Shown here: positions 43,401-54,875 of the stretch, piece by piece
How positions within the stretch are numbered: the first letter of the stretch is position 1
How the letters are laid out: each line of letters starts with the position of its first letter
DNA from: Eutypa lata
Lineage: Eukaryota > Ascomycota > Sordariomycetes > Xylariales > Diatrypaceae
Length of the DNA: 64,000 nucleotides
Assembly (NCBI GenBank): GCA_022661535.1
Contig: JAKULF010000007.1
Location: forward strand, 2,170,001 to 2,234,000
Direction of reading: 5' to 3'
The notes under the pieces: model-generated
Told to the model about the DNA's origin: nothing
What the model saw: only the letters and a program-made list of their open reading frames with translations
The model's database searches: none
Program-made: the position numbers and the translations under genes

Positions 43401-43500
43401 CCTTTCCCCCTTTCCCCCTTTCCCCCTTTCCCCCTTTCCCCCTTTCCCCCTTTCCCCCTTTCCCCCTTTCCCTCTTTCCCTCCCCCCTTTCCCCCCCTTT
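43401..43500 (+). repeat. TTTCCCCC minisatellite, about 10 copies
   Basis: A nearly perfect 8-nt tandem repeat, decaying to TTTCCCTC and C-runs at the right end. It is pure polypyrimidine on this strand and ends 12 nt from the stop codon of the acyltransferase gene, so it falls in that gene's 3' UTR. Confidence 0.9.
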
Positions 43501-43511
43501 TCTTCTTCTTC

Positions 43512-46314
43512 TCAAAGAATCAAATACAAACTGCACAGCAAGCTCGGGCCGGTAAAAATGCCAACCCAAAAGATCATGTTACCGAGGGTGCGGCGTCCCC
43601 GGAGCCAGGGCGTTCGGCTGAGGCGCACGAGCGGCAACTGGCACATCTGCATGATTAACAGGTACCCGCGCAGCTTTCGGAAGATGCACGCCATGACGAG
43701 CTCGTGGACGCACGCCGACAAGAAGAATGTGATGAGGGTGGCCGTCTCGCGGCGCACGCGCATCGCCGAGATCGAGCTGTGGTACACGTGCCGCAGCAGG
43801 AAGCCGTGGACGGGGCGGTTCCAATCGCGCGCGTACTGGTCCCAAGATACTAATGATTGGCAGCGTAATAGCGTTAGTGAGTTGTCTAGATATGTGGGGA
43901 GAGGAGGATGGGAGGAAAAGAGGAAGAAAGGGGGGCGGGTGAGGGGCGAGAGAAATCGCTTACCGCTGTTCCACCACGCATCATAGAAGCTGCGGTCGGC
44001 AAAACACGTAATCTCAGCAAGGATATTGAGGACTGTCTCCCAGATGAGATACCAAGCCAACTAGTCGTAATCCATATATTAGCAAAAACCGAACGAAGAA
44101 AAAAAAGAACGCAGTCACTCCGAGCCAAATCAATCAGGGATACAGTCTGCCAGCCTGCCTGCCACCCTACTACCTACTACCATCACATCAAGGTCACTAG
44201 ATAGGGAAGTAAGTACGTATCACTCACCAGATACTCCATCATAAACGGAAAGATCAAATCGCTCAGCAGCCACGGGAACTCGGCGAACCGCCTCTTCGTA
44301 TCCCAGCCCAGGTCCTCCTTCCACGCCAGCGCGCGCACGACGACCGGGTAGATGAAGGTCTGCGACACCATGGCCATGACGAAGATGACGCCCACCATCG
44401 CCGCCGTCTTCTCCGCCACGTACCACCAGTCGACGCGCGCCGACCGCGGGTACTGCAGCTCGTACACTAGCGTCGGGAGCGCCACGTACTCGTAGAAGTT
44501 GCGCGCCGTCGCGTTGCGCGGGTACCAGCGCGGCTCGCTTCCTCCTCCTCCTCCTCCTACTCCTACTCCTACTCCTCCTTCTCCCTCCGTGGTTTTAGCT
44601 GTTTTACTACTGGTGCTACCCTTCAGCTCGGCCCCGAGCGCGTCGATCTCCCATTTCACGAGACGCGAGAACAGCTGCAGCTGGTCTGCGTTGAGGGGCT
44701 GGCCCGACTTGATCGCTTCGTCGATCTTTTGGATGTCCTCGCTATCGCCGTCGCTCGGGTCGTCGCGGCGGTGTTCATCACTCTTTGAGAGCCGTCGTCG
44801 CCTCTCGTAGTACTCGGATGCCGAGGGCCGGTGCTCAAGGTGGGTTGTAGATATAGAGGGGTATATAGCCGTCGGCGAATCCGATGAGATTTCAGGGTTA
44901 GTGGTGACAGCCGGCTCGATGTCCTCGAGCTGCTTGAGCTTGGTCAGGAGCTTCTGCCGCTCCTTGTAGACGGCCGATAGGTGGCCGTTGGTAAAGGCGT
45001 ACGAGTGCTGCTTCATCACCATAACGAGGCCGTGCAGGACAAAATACACCGTGTGCGTCCAGGGCCAGTCGCGCACGAGCGTCATGCCGACCACGCCGGC
45101 GATGAAGAAGGTTTGCCAGATCTACGCAAGGGAGGGGCATTAGCTTTTAACTAAGTACTGAGGGTGAGCGATGGATGAATGGATGAATGAGAGGTGTTGC
45201 TGTTACGTACATTCTGGATAATCCACCCCGAGCGGTTCCAGTCGACGTAACCGAGGAGTACCAGGCGCTGGAGCACCCAGCTTACACCGGTGATACCACA
45301 CATGAGACCATCCGAAGTGAGGAGCACGAGTACTATCTCGGAATATCAATACTTGGTCTAATACGGAATACGGCCACACTGCACTGTGTCGCGCACACAC
45401 GGAGAGAGGGGGGCCAGGTAGGGGCGTGTGCGTGCGATGAGAGAAACACTCACCATCCCTCGCAAACATATACTTCATAAGCTCGTTAGTGCCGAGCGGG
45501 TTGCCCGTCCTGCGCCAGTTGTCGGCAGCCATCTTGACGATGGCCACCGCGACCGCGATCCAGAAGAGCACGTAGAAGCCCTGGAAGGGGCTGCTGGCCG
45601 AGAGCTCGTTCTGCCGGTCGAACGCCGAGAACTGCTTGGTGAACACCATGTCCCGGAACTGCGCCTTCTTTCCGCTAGTAAAAAGAGTCCCTTTCTCTCC
45701 CTTCTCCTGTATTAAGGTTTTTTGGGTTAGCTCATCCTTATCGTCAATATCATATATATATATATATATATATATATACGTGTGTGTGTGTGTGTGCGTG
45801 TGTGCGCGCGCGTGCGCGTGTGTATCTGCTGCTTTCTAGGTCGATAGGCAGTAGGTAGATGCTGATGTTAACTTACCCTCTCTAACTCCCTCTTCAGTAA
45901 GCGCCTAAGCTCCGCGTCATCCGAGGCGACGATGTAGGTATTCTTAGCCTTTCTTGTAGAAGAAGGACCAGAGTTCCTTTGCGACTCGCCGGCATCATGG
46001 CTAGGCCCTGATATGACCATTTCAGCAGGTATTATCTCTGGTGTACCTGGACTCGAGTCGTCATACGAGTCTTGGCTGATGTTGCGTCGTAGTAGCACCG
46101 GCACGGTTTGTGGCGGCTTGTTTGTTGGCTTCATGGAGCTATCTTCTTCACTTGCGCTGTCCGACGGAGTATCATACGCCGCCTCGGCGGTATTTGATGT
46201 CCAAGGACTAGCAACCTGAGACTTTGCCCACTGCCTGGACCTCATACCCTGCTCGTCGCTGTGGATGTCCTTTCGGGAGCCGCTCCCGCTCCCAGTGGTA
46301 AGGTCTTCCCCCAT
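43512..46314 (-). CDS. Sterol O-acyltransferase (ARE/ACAT type, MBOAT family), 700 aa
   Basis: Six exons: 46314-45877, 45667-45454, 45332-45211, 45121-44228, 44060-43964 and 43849-43512; introns 209, 121, 89, 167 and 114 nt. It esterifies sterols with fatty acyl-CoA in the ER for storage in lipid droplets. Seen: a 146-residue Ser-rich cytosolic N-terminus, FTKQFSAFDRQN, several membrane helices, RHVYHSSISA, the family motif FYDAWWNS (about residues 581-588, usually FYxDWWN) and the membrane-embedded active His in SACVHELVMACIF (about residue 637). A Gly-rich linker (GVGVGGGGGG) comes from a TCC repeat in exon 4. Intron 1 holds a long TA/TG microsatellite; its acceptor (AAAG before 45667) is my least certain join. 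DGAT1 is the alternative, but FYDAWWN with FDRQN fits ARE better. Confidence 0.88.
45752..45823 (+). repeat. TA/TG/CG alternating microsatellite
   Basis: About 27 nt of (AT)n followed by about 44 nt of (TG/CG)n, lying wholly inside intron 1 of the acyltransferase gene. It is alternating purine-pyrimidine throughout, so it may adopt Z-DNA or a cruciform. Confidence 0.9.
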
Positions 46315-47217
46315 TTTTTCCCGAAAATGCCCCAATGATATTGCGTGTCCAGCAGCAAGCACCGGCTATTCGTCGATTATGTCTAGATAACTGAGCGAAA
46401 GCAATCAGAAGAGATGAATACTACTGCCTGTTCGTCTCAACTCGGTTCACCTTGTGTTGCAAAGGCATGGATATTGGCTGATAGAGAAGCGAACGAACCA
46501 CCAATTGAATCTGCACAGTAAGTAATATATAGGATGATAAAAACTAAAACCAAGGCTTTCGTAGACATATAGTATTCACAAGGATATAATACTTTCCATG
46601 TGGTTAATCAAGAAGCCTAATGCTACCGGATAGGAGGAACTTATAATCCAACTCCATGTGGACCCCGAGTATTCTTATTCGTATAAGCGTCATTTATAAC
46701 CAATCTCACCACACACACGCACACACACACAAAAAACCGGGTGATTATTATCTAAAGGCACATTTACTTAACAGCCTTTCTAGAATGTTTGCCAACCAGC
46801 CAGTCGGCTGCTGTATTACGAACCCCCCGGACTTAAGGAGGGGCTGCGACGTAATAGCAAATCATATGTTCTCTAGCTACATTAACGTTCCCGTTAATAG
46901 TGGGGGAATGCAACCTGAAACCCCAACGTTTTTGTGGCTTGATCTTCACTAAAACATAGAGCACGCCACATAGAAGATCACCGAACTACGTACTACATGT
47001 AGCTAAGTATGTATGTAGTGTGTAGGGAAGTTTGCATACTTTCAAGGCTTGCTTGATTATTATTCACGGAGAAGTCAAAAACCCCTGTAGTCCAGCCAGA
47101 TACATAGAAGGTAAAGAAAATAAGTAAGAAGAACCCATGGCTTTTCCTAGTCTCCTACACCCGTCTCCAACCCACCGCGGCTGGAGGAAAACAGTCCCGT
47201 CCCAGTCAATCAACTAC
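46315..47217. other. Intergenic, with a CA microsatellite
   Basis: Holds the promoter of the acyltransferase gene and the 3' flank of fimbrin. A (CA)n tract lies at about 46709-46736. No gene seen. Confidence 0.5.
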
Positions 47218-49364
47218 TTACTGCATCTTCTCGTAGGTCGCCATCAAAGAGCCTAAGATTTGAGTGTTAGCATATTCCTGTAACATTGAGTTTTCATATA
47301 TATGCCGTCAGCACTTACCAATGAATGTTGTGACTAGTCGGCTGCGCACTTGGCAGATATCCTCTGGCACCAGCCAAATCGTAGCCCCCATCTTTCTGGC
47401 AATACTGATGCTGAGCTTGGCATTCAGGTACGCCTCCTCCTCGGTTCGACCAGGGGTGACTAGATCGTAGTCGACGTAGCTACTCTTCATGCCGTGCAGA
47501 ACGTCCAGCAGGAATACTCCATTACCAATAGAAGGGTCTTTGAGGGATCGGATGGCGGAGTTTCGCCCACCCTTTTGAGACATACTATTTGCCCATTTGA
47601 CAATCTCGACATCAGTCATTTCGCGCTTTCCAAGTTGTTTCGCTAGATCTGAGAGCGTCAGAGTGATGTCCTTCCTCATGAGCTGCCAGATGAGTCCTAG
47701 CGTGAGCATCTTCTGCCCGTCCGTGATATCCGCGCCCTGGACTCCGACTAACGAGAAACCATTTTGCTTCCCTAATTCGATCGCGTAGTTCGTGTTCTCA
47801 ATTGCCTTGAACCTCATGAGCTCACCACCATGTGCCGGTCTTTTGTTGACATGTCTCCAGTTCACGGAACCTTTGATGACCTTGTCGTAAGCTTGTAGCA
47901 GAGTAGAGCCATCTCGAAGATCATCGAAGATGGAATTAACTCCTGGCTGTACATCCAAACTATTGAGCCATAGCGTGAATACTCTAGCTTCTCGCTCACC
48001 CTCGGCGTCGAAATCTTCCACTTCCTGCTTCTCCTCCTCGGTAATAGGGTCCAAGCATGGGTGGTTATTGAACAAGTTAGCAACGAAAGCAAGGTTGAGT
48101 TTTGGGTTTCCAGCAACGAGAGACTTCGGGGTCAAGAATTTTCGACAGTCAAGCCTTTCCGAGTTGACCAGTACCTCCTCAGCCCGCTGTAACAAATCAG
48201 GGATCTGTAGCGCGGCACGGGTAATACCGTAATCCTTGCCAATCTGTGAGAGAAGAACTGTGTAGTTCTCTCCGTCCTTGACATCAGTCGAAAAGTTAGA
48301 GACCGTGCGGTGCCACCCAGCTGCTTTCAAATGAAAGTTGAACCACCTCAACAGAATCTGTTCTGGGGGCAAACGCAGAAACTGTTCCAGTGTCTCGTCT
48401 TCCTCAAGCAGCCGGTATAGTTCGGGGTGCAGCTTGATGTCAATCTTGCCCAGGAGACCTCTTCGAATGATCTGCCAAATCAGGCCCAAAACCAAGTGCT
48501 CCCGGACCTCAATGATATCACCACTACCAATGTTGACAACAGAGCAACCGATACCCTTGGCGGATTCGATGACAATGTTGTTGTTCTCCGTCATATGGAA
48601 AGCATTAAGCTTCTTGATCTTCCTGCCGGGGACGTTCAAAACACGCTCATCGATAGTATCCGGCACACTATCGTTAATGAGCTTGGCTAGCACCAGACCA
48701 TCCCTACACTGGTCGAACATCTCGAAGGTATCGGTAGGGAAAGGAAGTCGGTCGTCAATGTCGGCGTCGCCAGCCAAGACAGCATTGATGTGGCGGGTGA
48801 ACTCGGTACGCTCATCTTCGTTGATGGTATGGGTGACGTTGGCGCTGGAACCTTGGACATGAATTCTTCCTACACTACCCTTAGATGCATGTCCTTGCCC
48901 GCCAGTTCTATGAGCTACAATGCCAGTGGGGGAGCCCGGCGGAGGACCACCAGTAGACATGCGCTTCTGGGCCGGGGATGATTGACGAAGTCTGGCGATC
49001 AACTAGAGATAAATTGCAGTTAGAACGACGCAACGTGGTCTCAAGAGTTAACCGTGAGCCACTTACGTCGACATAATCTTCTAATTCGACTCTGCGTGAC
49101 GAGTCAAGTTCGACCTCTTTTAAGGCCTGTCTTACGACATCGTAGGTTTGCCGTTCGCTCGTCTGGGTGGCCTTGATAGCGGTGGCCTCGTCAATATAAC
49201 CCTTATCATCCACATCGAGTTTTCGGAACGCATCGGTAAGTCCGAAAATATCACCTTGTTGAAATTGAGGATATTTCCTAACCCGAAGCTATTAGTATTA
49301 TAATTCAACGATGATATTCAAAATTGTTGATCATTAATTACCTCTGGAGTTTGAGGACATTCAT
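47218..49364 (-). CDS. SAC6: Fimbrin (actin-bundling protein), 650 aa
   Basis: Four exons: 49364-49342, 49277-49067, 49002-47319 and 47252-47218; introns 64, 64 and 66 nt. The tiny first exon encodes MNVLKLQ. Domains: one EF-hand-like segment (LDVDDKGYIDE, about residues 25-36), a linker, then four calponin-homology domains in two tandem actin-binding units (DGLVLAKLINDSVPDTIDER in CH1, ILLRWFNFHLKAAGW in CH2, TLWLNSLDVQPGVNSIFDDL in CH3, IVKWANSMSQKGG in CH4). It ends LMATYEKMQ. It crosslinks actin filaments in endocytic patches and the contractile ring. Length and order match yeast Sac6 and plastins. The symbol is by orthology with yeast. Confidence 0.97.
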
Positions 49365-50771
49365 GGTGTTGAGAAGATTGTGTAGTTAGAATCAATGGTT
49401 GAGTAATTGATTGGAGGAAATGTCGTGAGGCGATTGATCCGACGTCACCTCGAAGGGAACTGTCGGGATCAAATATATGAAGATGGATGCCTAGAATGTG
49501 AAGTTATCCTTGAAAGACAGATGTTGATGTATACGTAAGTCAAAGTCACAGGCAGAAGTAAAGAAAAATCTGCTAGTGACTGATAGGTCAAGGTGTTGAG
49601 TGCTTTTATGTAGGTACGGGCAAATAGTTGACAAGTTGGAAGAGGAGATCGTCGCAAGCCAAGTTGAGTTGAGTCGAGGCAAAACGTTACTAAAAGCTAA
49701 AAATGTAGCGCTGTTTTATGAGGTTAGCAGAGCAGCTTAGGTAGGGAACTGACACTCCCACTGTCTGCGGGGGAGGGGAAACAGGAACTCAACACCCGAC
49801 CGACCCAGCCAAGCCCAGCCTTGCCTTGCACCACCACCTAACTACCTACAGCTGCAGTTGCAGTTCGTTGCAGCATAAGCAGAATGATGTAATTCCCACC
49901 AAATTTAACTTTGGAGGCTTGGCATGCACAGCCACAATAGCTACGTCTCCCTGTTACGCAAGTACGTGGTAGAAATTCGGCATCTGTACGACGAACTCGT
50001 CTACGCCCACCTGGTCCGCTGGCTATTCTAACAAGTTGGACTTCTTTTCAATTTACATAGAAACAGCAATCAGATCCACCCAACTTGGGCATCAACTTCT
50101 TGTTTGTCTAATATCGGGTTGTATAAACACACCTGACAGCTGCCAACACTGCAACCATCCAGCAAACACGTCGAGTAAGTGAATTACCTCAATATGCAGA
50201 TGACCCAAGTCCAATATACAGGACTTCAGCGTAGTTGGTCAAGGCTTCTTTTCAAATTGCCGACGTTGCTATTACCTATGCGTGCTGTGTTGGCATTATT
50301 GTGAATATCTCTCAACTACCATCAATACGAAGTCGTCGTCTATGTCCTGGCCTATGTCGGGTGTCATATAGCAGGACAGTCAAGGATTGAAAAACAACTG
50401 ACTGGTAGAACATTGCAGCAGAAAACAATGGTTTTGACCACGATTAACAATGGTGGTTTGATTTAGTTATTATGGTATTAATTGGCTCTCTATTGAGCTC
50501 GCCCAACCCGATGGGCAGGAAGGATATTGCGACGACATTGCGTTGGCTACGTCTGTCGTTCTCACTATAGTATGCCAGTTCATCCTCCACCAGCATGAAC
50601 CCAACAGGCTTTCTCCTGGAAGAAACTATACGGTTGGTTATTCAACAAGCGACGTCAGTTTGTGAACCAATGACGAAGCAATCCACGGCCCAAATGCAGG
50701 TAGCCACGGCACACAACCTCCGATCTCTCAGTATTCATACTTGGTGTCACTTCGATTCCGATTTCACCTTC
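49365..50771. other. Intergenic (1.4 kb), no gene seen
   Basis: The fimbrin promoter lies on the left, and the 3' flank of the secreted gene on the right. No convincing frame. Confidence 0.5.
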
Positions 50772-51378
50772 TTACGCAACACCGAAGATCTCAGATGGTG
50801 TAATCGTGAAGTCCATGGGGGGCGCGACAAATTGGTTGTATGTCGCCTGCCCTTTAGACGTGTAGTTCCACCATGTGGTCCTAGGGTGTCTTATTAGCCT
50901 AGTTGCTTTGTATAGTGTTCCAGGGGCACTTACGGTGTATCGAGGTCGGTGTGCATGAGGCTGACCTGAATGTTGGCCGTGGTGGTCTCGTTGATGGTGC
51001 GGTTAGCAGGGAGCAACTTGGCCTCGAGTCGGAGATCAGTCTCCGGTTCGCTCAGCAAGTCGCAAAGCTCATAGGGCGCCCCCTCTCCTTGGCCATGGCA
51101 GTACGCGCTGAAGGCAGGCCGTTTCGGGTAGGTTGTGCTGTTTGCCTCGGCCGTCACGTTGAAATCTAGGTAAAACCTATCAGCCAGATAAACTCCGTAG
51201 CAGCATCTCGGATGTCCTAACCGTAAAAGCAACCAGATCTTGCACAACCCGCATTCCAGTTTGTGACTTCCCAGAGATAAGTTGACTTCTGCTCCTCGGC
51301 CTCCATGAGTTTAAACGTCGTCATCGCAGATGCGGTGGCAACTGCCGAAAGGGCAGCGATGAATGTAGTGGCGCGCAT
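50772..51378 (-). CDS. Small secreted N-glycosylated cysteine protein, 165 aa
   Basis: Three exons: 51378-51222, 51165-50934 and 50880-50772; introns 56 and 53 nt, frame intact to TAA. Signal peptide MRATTFIAALSAVATASA. The mature protein starts with a strand WEVTNWNAGCARSGCFY that splices into DFNVTAE, then FSAYCHGQGEG, LCDLL and IQVSLMHTDLDTP, and a Trp-rich end (WWNYTS). Four cysteines can form two disulfides; four N-x-S/T sites are visible. I know this layout (VTNW, CARxGCxYDFNVT, FSAYC) as a fungus-specific secreted family of unknown function with a beta-rich fold, often expressed on hosts. It stands alone. Confidence 0.85.
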
Positions 51379-52535
51379 TCTCGATTACGTCGTTGGCGAT
51401 AGGGGGGTCGGGAGAGCTGGGCGAAACTGATCACTATTGAGGTTCGACTGAGAGCAATAGCGGGACGGCTGCGAATAAGAAAGGGAATACAATTATTGCA
51501 TGGAGGCGAGTACCTATCGTTAAATAACTACCAGCGTCACCACTTATTTACTACAATGTACCTTAACCGTCTCCCTCGTCGCACATTTCGCACTTTCCAT
51601 ATTGGACTGAACATTCCTATTTAGTAAACAGGTACGACCTTTATCCGCCTGTAGTGGAGCCTCCGAGTACCGAGACATGTCGAACATAATGCGAAAAGGT
51701 GAAAACTGGGGAGGAACATCGTAATATTCTCACAATCCCCTGTCAGGCCGAGAACTCTCATTGGAAAGGTCAGGGTCCGCCAAGCGCCCGCCTTAGCCCA
51801 AAGGAATTCAGTACCTTGCCGATCCATTCGCTTCCGTAAGATTTACCTTGAGAATCGAAATAAAAGGAGGCAGTGGTGGGATCGTGCAGCCTGGTAGCGT
51901 AGTTCATGTTAGCAAGGAGCGCTCCCTGAATTCCTCGTATTGGTACAAATCGAGTAAGTAAGTCATGTTCGGGGTGGAGCCCGTGACATCCGAATCCGCT
52001 GTCCGTCGGAAAAATGGCCGCGCACTTGCTTGCCTTGCCGGATAGTTCCAGTGAAACCGATTCTTCAGCTACATACTTCGTACATCACGTTGTTTCGACA
52101 TCGGCATTGCAAGAAGTCTTGTTCTAGACACAAACAACAAATCGGAGAGAATAATAAACTGTGCTGTTACATAGGTATGTACGTAGGTACTGTAAATCAG
52201 TGTAATAGTACTATGCGGCCCTCATACATAACTTCCTTCGATGCAACGTTGGAGTTCTACCTATTGCAACATTCCTTCTAGCCCAGGCGATCAGGCCCCT
52301 CAGCTGTCATTGTGCAAAGTCCCCATCTCGTTCTCATTCAAGTATTATGGGCTCATTAAAAAGGGTCTCGCACACACATCTGGATCTCTACCACCATATT
52401 GCATATTTGATGCGTTCAGTCCTACGAGGTGACAATTCCCGGAACCGGACATATTGCGAGAGAACAGACAGTCCTACCAGCACTAACACTGTATTAAAGA
52501 GCATATAAGCATTCCCCAGGCAGATTCCTCCAAGT
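51379..52535. other. Intergenic (1.2 kb), no gene seen
   Basis: One 68-aa minus-strand frame (51621-51827) has no supporting features. It includes the promoter of the small secreted gene. Confidence 0.45.
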
Positions 52536-53266
52536 TCAGCTTTTACTATGCACACAAAGCGCAATACCTGTCGATTATAGTTGGGTCAGCAATACCGTAA
52601 ACATCATCTAGAGTAGTAACTTAGGGTTCGTAACATATCTCATAACCACAGGCTTAGAAAACATATCATGCGGAGCGGGGTCATAACAGAGACTTGGGAC
52701 TTCAAAGAATATCTCACCACATAGGGATAATGTCATTCCGATCCAAGTATCTCGTTCAAAGTTAGCAGGGCTGTATGACGACTTCAGATAGGTAATGCGG
52801 GAACCTTACCACGGCTGATGACCTTTCTATCCACCCACCAGTCACCCAGGACGGTGAACAGGAACGCAAGCGTATTCACGATTGGCACGGTCAAACTCAG
52901 CTCTGACAGGGCAAATTAGCGACTCAGAAACCTCAAGCCTTGCCCAAATCAACGAGAAGACATACCAGCCTGTCCAATCAGCAGAAAGAACCATACACTG
53001 CCGGTGAGATTGATCAAGAGCGGAATGGCATATCTCGGATTCCGCAGGAGGTCGAGAACGGCGAAGAAAGCACCATAGAGCTTACTCTTCACCCAGCTGG
53101 TCTTCACATCCTCCTGTTCTAGTAGTGGGTGAGCGGGCGGGTTGTGATCTTTGGCGGCGCGGCGGATGAATGGCGTTGTGAGCCCCCAAGCGATTCCAAC
53201 AAGCAGGAAACCTGCCACGTAATTGACCGCCGGCGGTTGTGGTTCTGCGGGAGAGGACATTCCCAT
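52536..53266 (-). CDS. Four-helix membrane protein of the TMEM234/UPF0546 family, 152 aa
   Basis: Four exons: 53266-52966, 52902-52810, 52750-52718 and 52567-52536; introns 63, 59 and 150 nt, all phase 1. Spliced features: helix 1 VAGFLLVGIAWGLTTPFIRR, helix 2 AIPLLINLTGSVWFFLLIGQA, helix 3 LTVPIVNTLAFLFTVLGDWW, helix 4 WIGMTLSLCGIALCV. The WGxTxPFIRR and GDWW motifs are typical of this small family, which resembles half a drug/metabolite transporter. Its molecular role is not established. The last exons of 33 and 32 nt are too short to stand out alone; they are supported by frame and family end. Confidence 0.9.
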
Positions 53267-54497
53267 GAGTCAAGTCCTAGCGTGTGGAGTACGATAAAGA
53301 ATTCAACTTTGCAGTCTTAACGTCTCTTGATATAAGTCGATGGGTTAGGTATGTTTATAATGTGGTCAAGCCTTAAGGAAAACACGTACGTATGATGCGA
53401 CGCAACTAAGTTCGGAGTGGAGCCCCACCACTGCTCTGAGGCTCTTTCTGTGGCTGACATACCTACCTACCTACCTAGCCAAGACCCCCCTAACTTGGTT
53501 ACAGAACCTCATGTTCAGCACATCAACGCCAGCGAACTCAACATTTAACTCGATTAGACGGTGTTCTATTCAAGTTACTATTAACAGAGTATTAACCCGT
53601 CTACATCATACAAATATGGAGAAGAGCGGTTTACTGAAACTGGGATAGTTACTACCAAGCGAATATTCCTTACCTACTAAGACTCACGCTTTGCCGTTGT
53701 GAGTAGGCATTGCGCTTCCGCATTTTGGCAATCGGTCATTATAACCTTTTCATCATTATATATTATCAAGAACATAAAGTCGATGTGTTAATTTTCGACT
53801 TTTAACTAAAGGACTGCTTGGAATCATCGGTAGGTCGGGATTGTCATGGGATCACAAGTGCTTTACCTCATGGTTTCGTAACTCAAGATGATGCAAGCCT
53901 TAATACCCCCCAAAACTGCAATTCTCACTCATGTTCGAGGATTCCTTTCTAAAATATGATCTAGATACTCTCTGCCTGTACGTCGACCAATACGTCAAAG
54001 TCCTGACCACTTCGCCAGAAGAGGTGTCGACATGGGCTATGTCAATCATAATCATCTCACTGATGAGCATCTAACCAGTTAATGTGACTTTCTTACTATG
54101 AGTTATGGTGGAGAGTTTAGACTCGACGAACCTATCTAGTAATCAAGAAGCTCCAAGCATATGCAACTGATCTTGACTGCTGGGTCTCTGCATTGCTACT
54201 CGTCAATGAGCCTTTCACCGTGTTGCTTAGTGATATGGCAAGCGTACCGTAGAGTCTTGATAGTTACTCCCCAACAGCCAGGGACGAACCATAGGTTAGT
54301 AAAAATAGAGCTGTTACCCTCAAACCAATGGCAGCAACCATTAGTTGTGTTGCCAGGAGTTTCCTACAAGAAGTTGTTTTCGCCCCGCCCTATTTCTGAC
54401 AGCAGCAGCCACAAGACAACTACTTACAGTCTGCAATAATGCTAGGGCACGCAGCACTCCTTCGCTTCTAACAGCAAACCAACCACTACCATCCAAC
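53267..54497. other. Intergenic (1.2 kb), no gene seen
   Basis: A (TACC)n tract lies near 53458-53478. No gene. Confidence 0.45.
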
Positions 54498-54875
54498 ATG
54501 CCTGCTAAAGCTCAGATCGCTGGCGGCCATAAGGCCGCAATCCAACGCTAGAACCCCCTAAGAGGCTAAGGAGTACTCCAAGCACGTGCTGAAGAGCGAG
54601 GTCAATGGCGGTCGAGGTTTGTCACGAGAATTGTACGCGACTCTCTACTACATAAGTTTATATTATCAATAGTCTCCTATGTTAGTGCCCCTGCCAATGA
54701 GAACCCTGGCAATGTTGCCGGTAGTCCCAAGGCATGTATGACCTTTTCGTTTGCCAAACAGCATACACACATCCGGATTTTCTAACATCATCCAAGCACC
54801 CTCCACAACATTGGGAGGTCTAATGAGGCCAAACAAGCTAGAGAACGCCGAGGCCAGTGGTTGACTGTGCTGTTA
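54498..54875 (+). pseudogene. con-6: Decayed conidiation-specific protein 6 (con-6) gene
   Basis: It starts ATG (54498) with AGGHKAAIQ, then TAG at 54549-54551. In the +1 frame the text continues EAKEYSKHVLKSEVNGG, the first Con-6 repeat, but with a TAA just before it. After a likely intron (GTTTGT...TTAG) comes ANENPGNVAGSPKA, and after a second gap TLHN...SNEAKQARER, the second Con-6 repeat. So both repeats of the roughly 80-aa conidiation protein family (PF10346 type) are present in order, but one frameshift and stop codons block translation, and the final stop is missing. Con-6 proteins accumulate in conidia and affect germination. This copy looks dead; a working paralogue may exist elsewhere. 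Confidence 0.8.

Larger units (their letters stand above)
39724..43511. other. Gene-poor 3.8-kb region at the cluster edge
   Basis: It holds a possible gene fragment (40135-40410), a dispersed repeat copy, tRNA-like relics (41441-41545, 42025-42225), CCTAGGTAGG motifs, G-runs and the C-rich minisatellite. No intact gene. Its composition suggests a repeat-bearing boundary between the diterpenoid cluster and housekeeping genes. Confidence 0.55.

Noticed and set aside
43401..43500. Telomere-like repeat
   Set aside because: The unit is TTTCCCCC, not TTAGGG or its complement, and genes continue on both sides.
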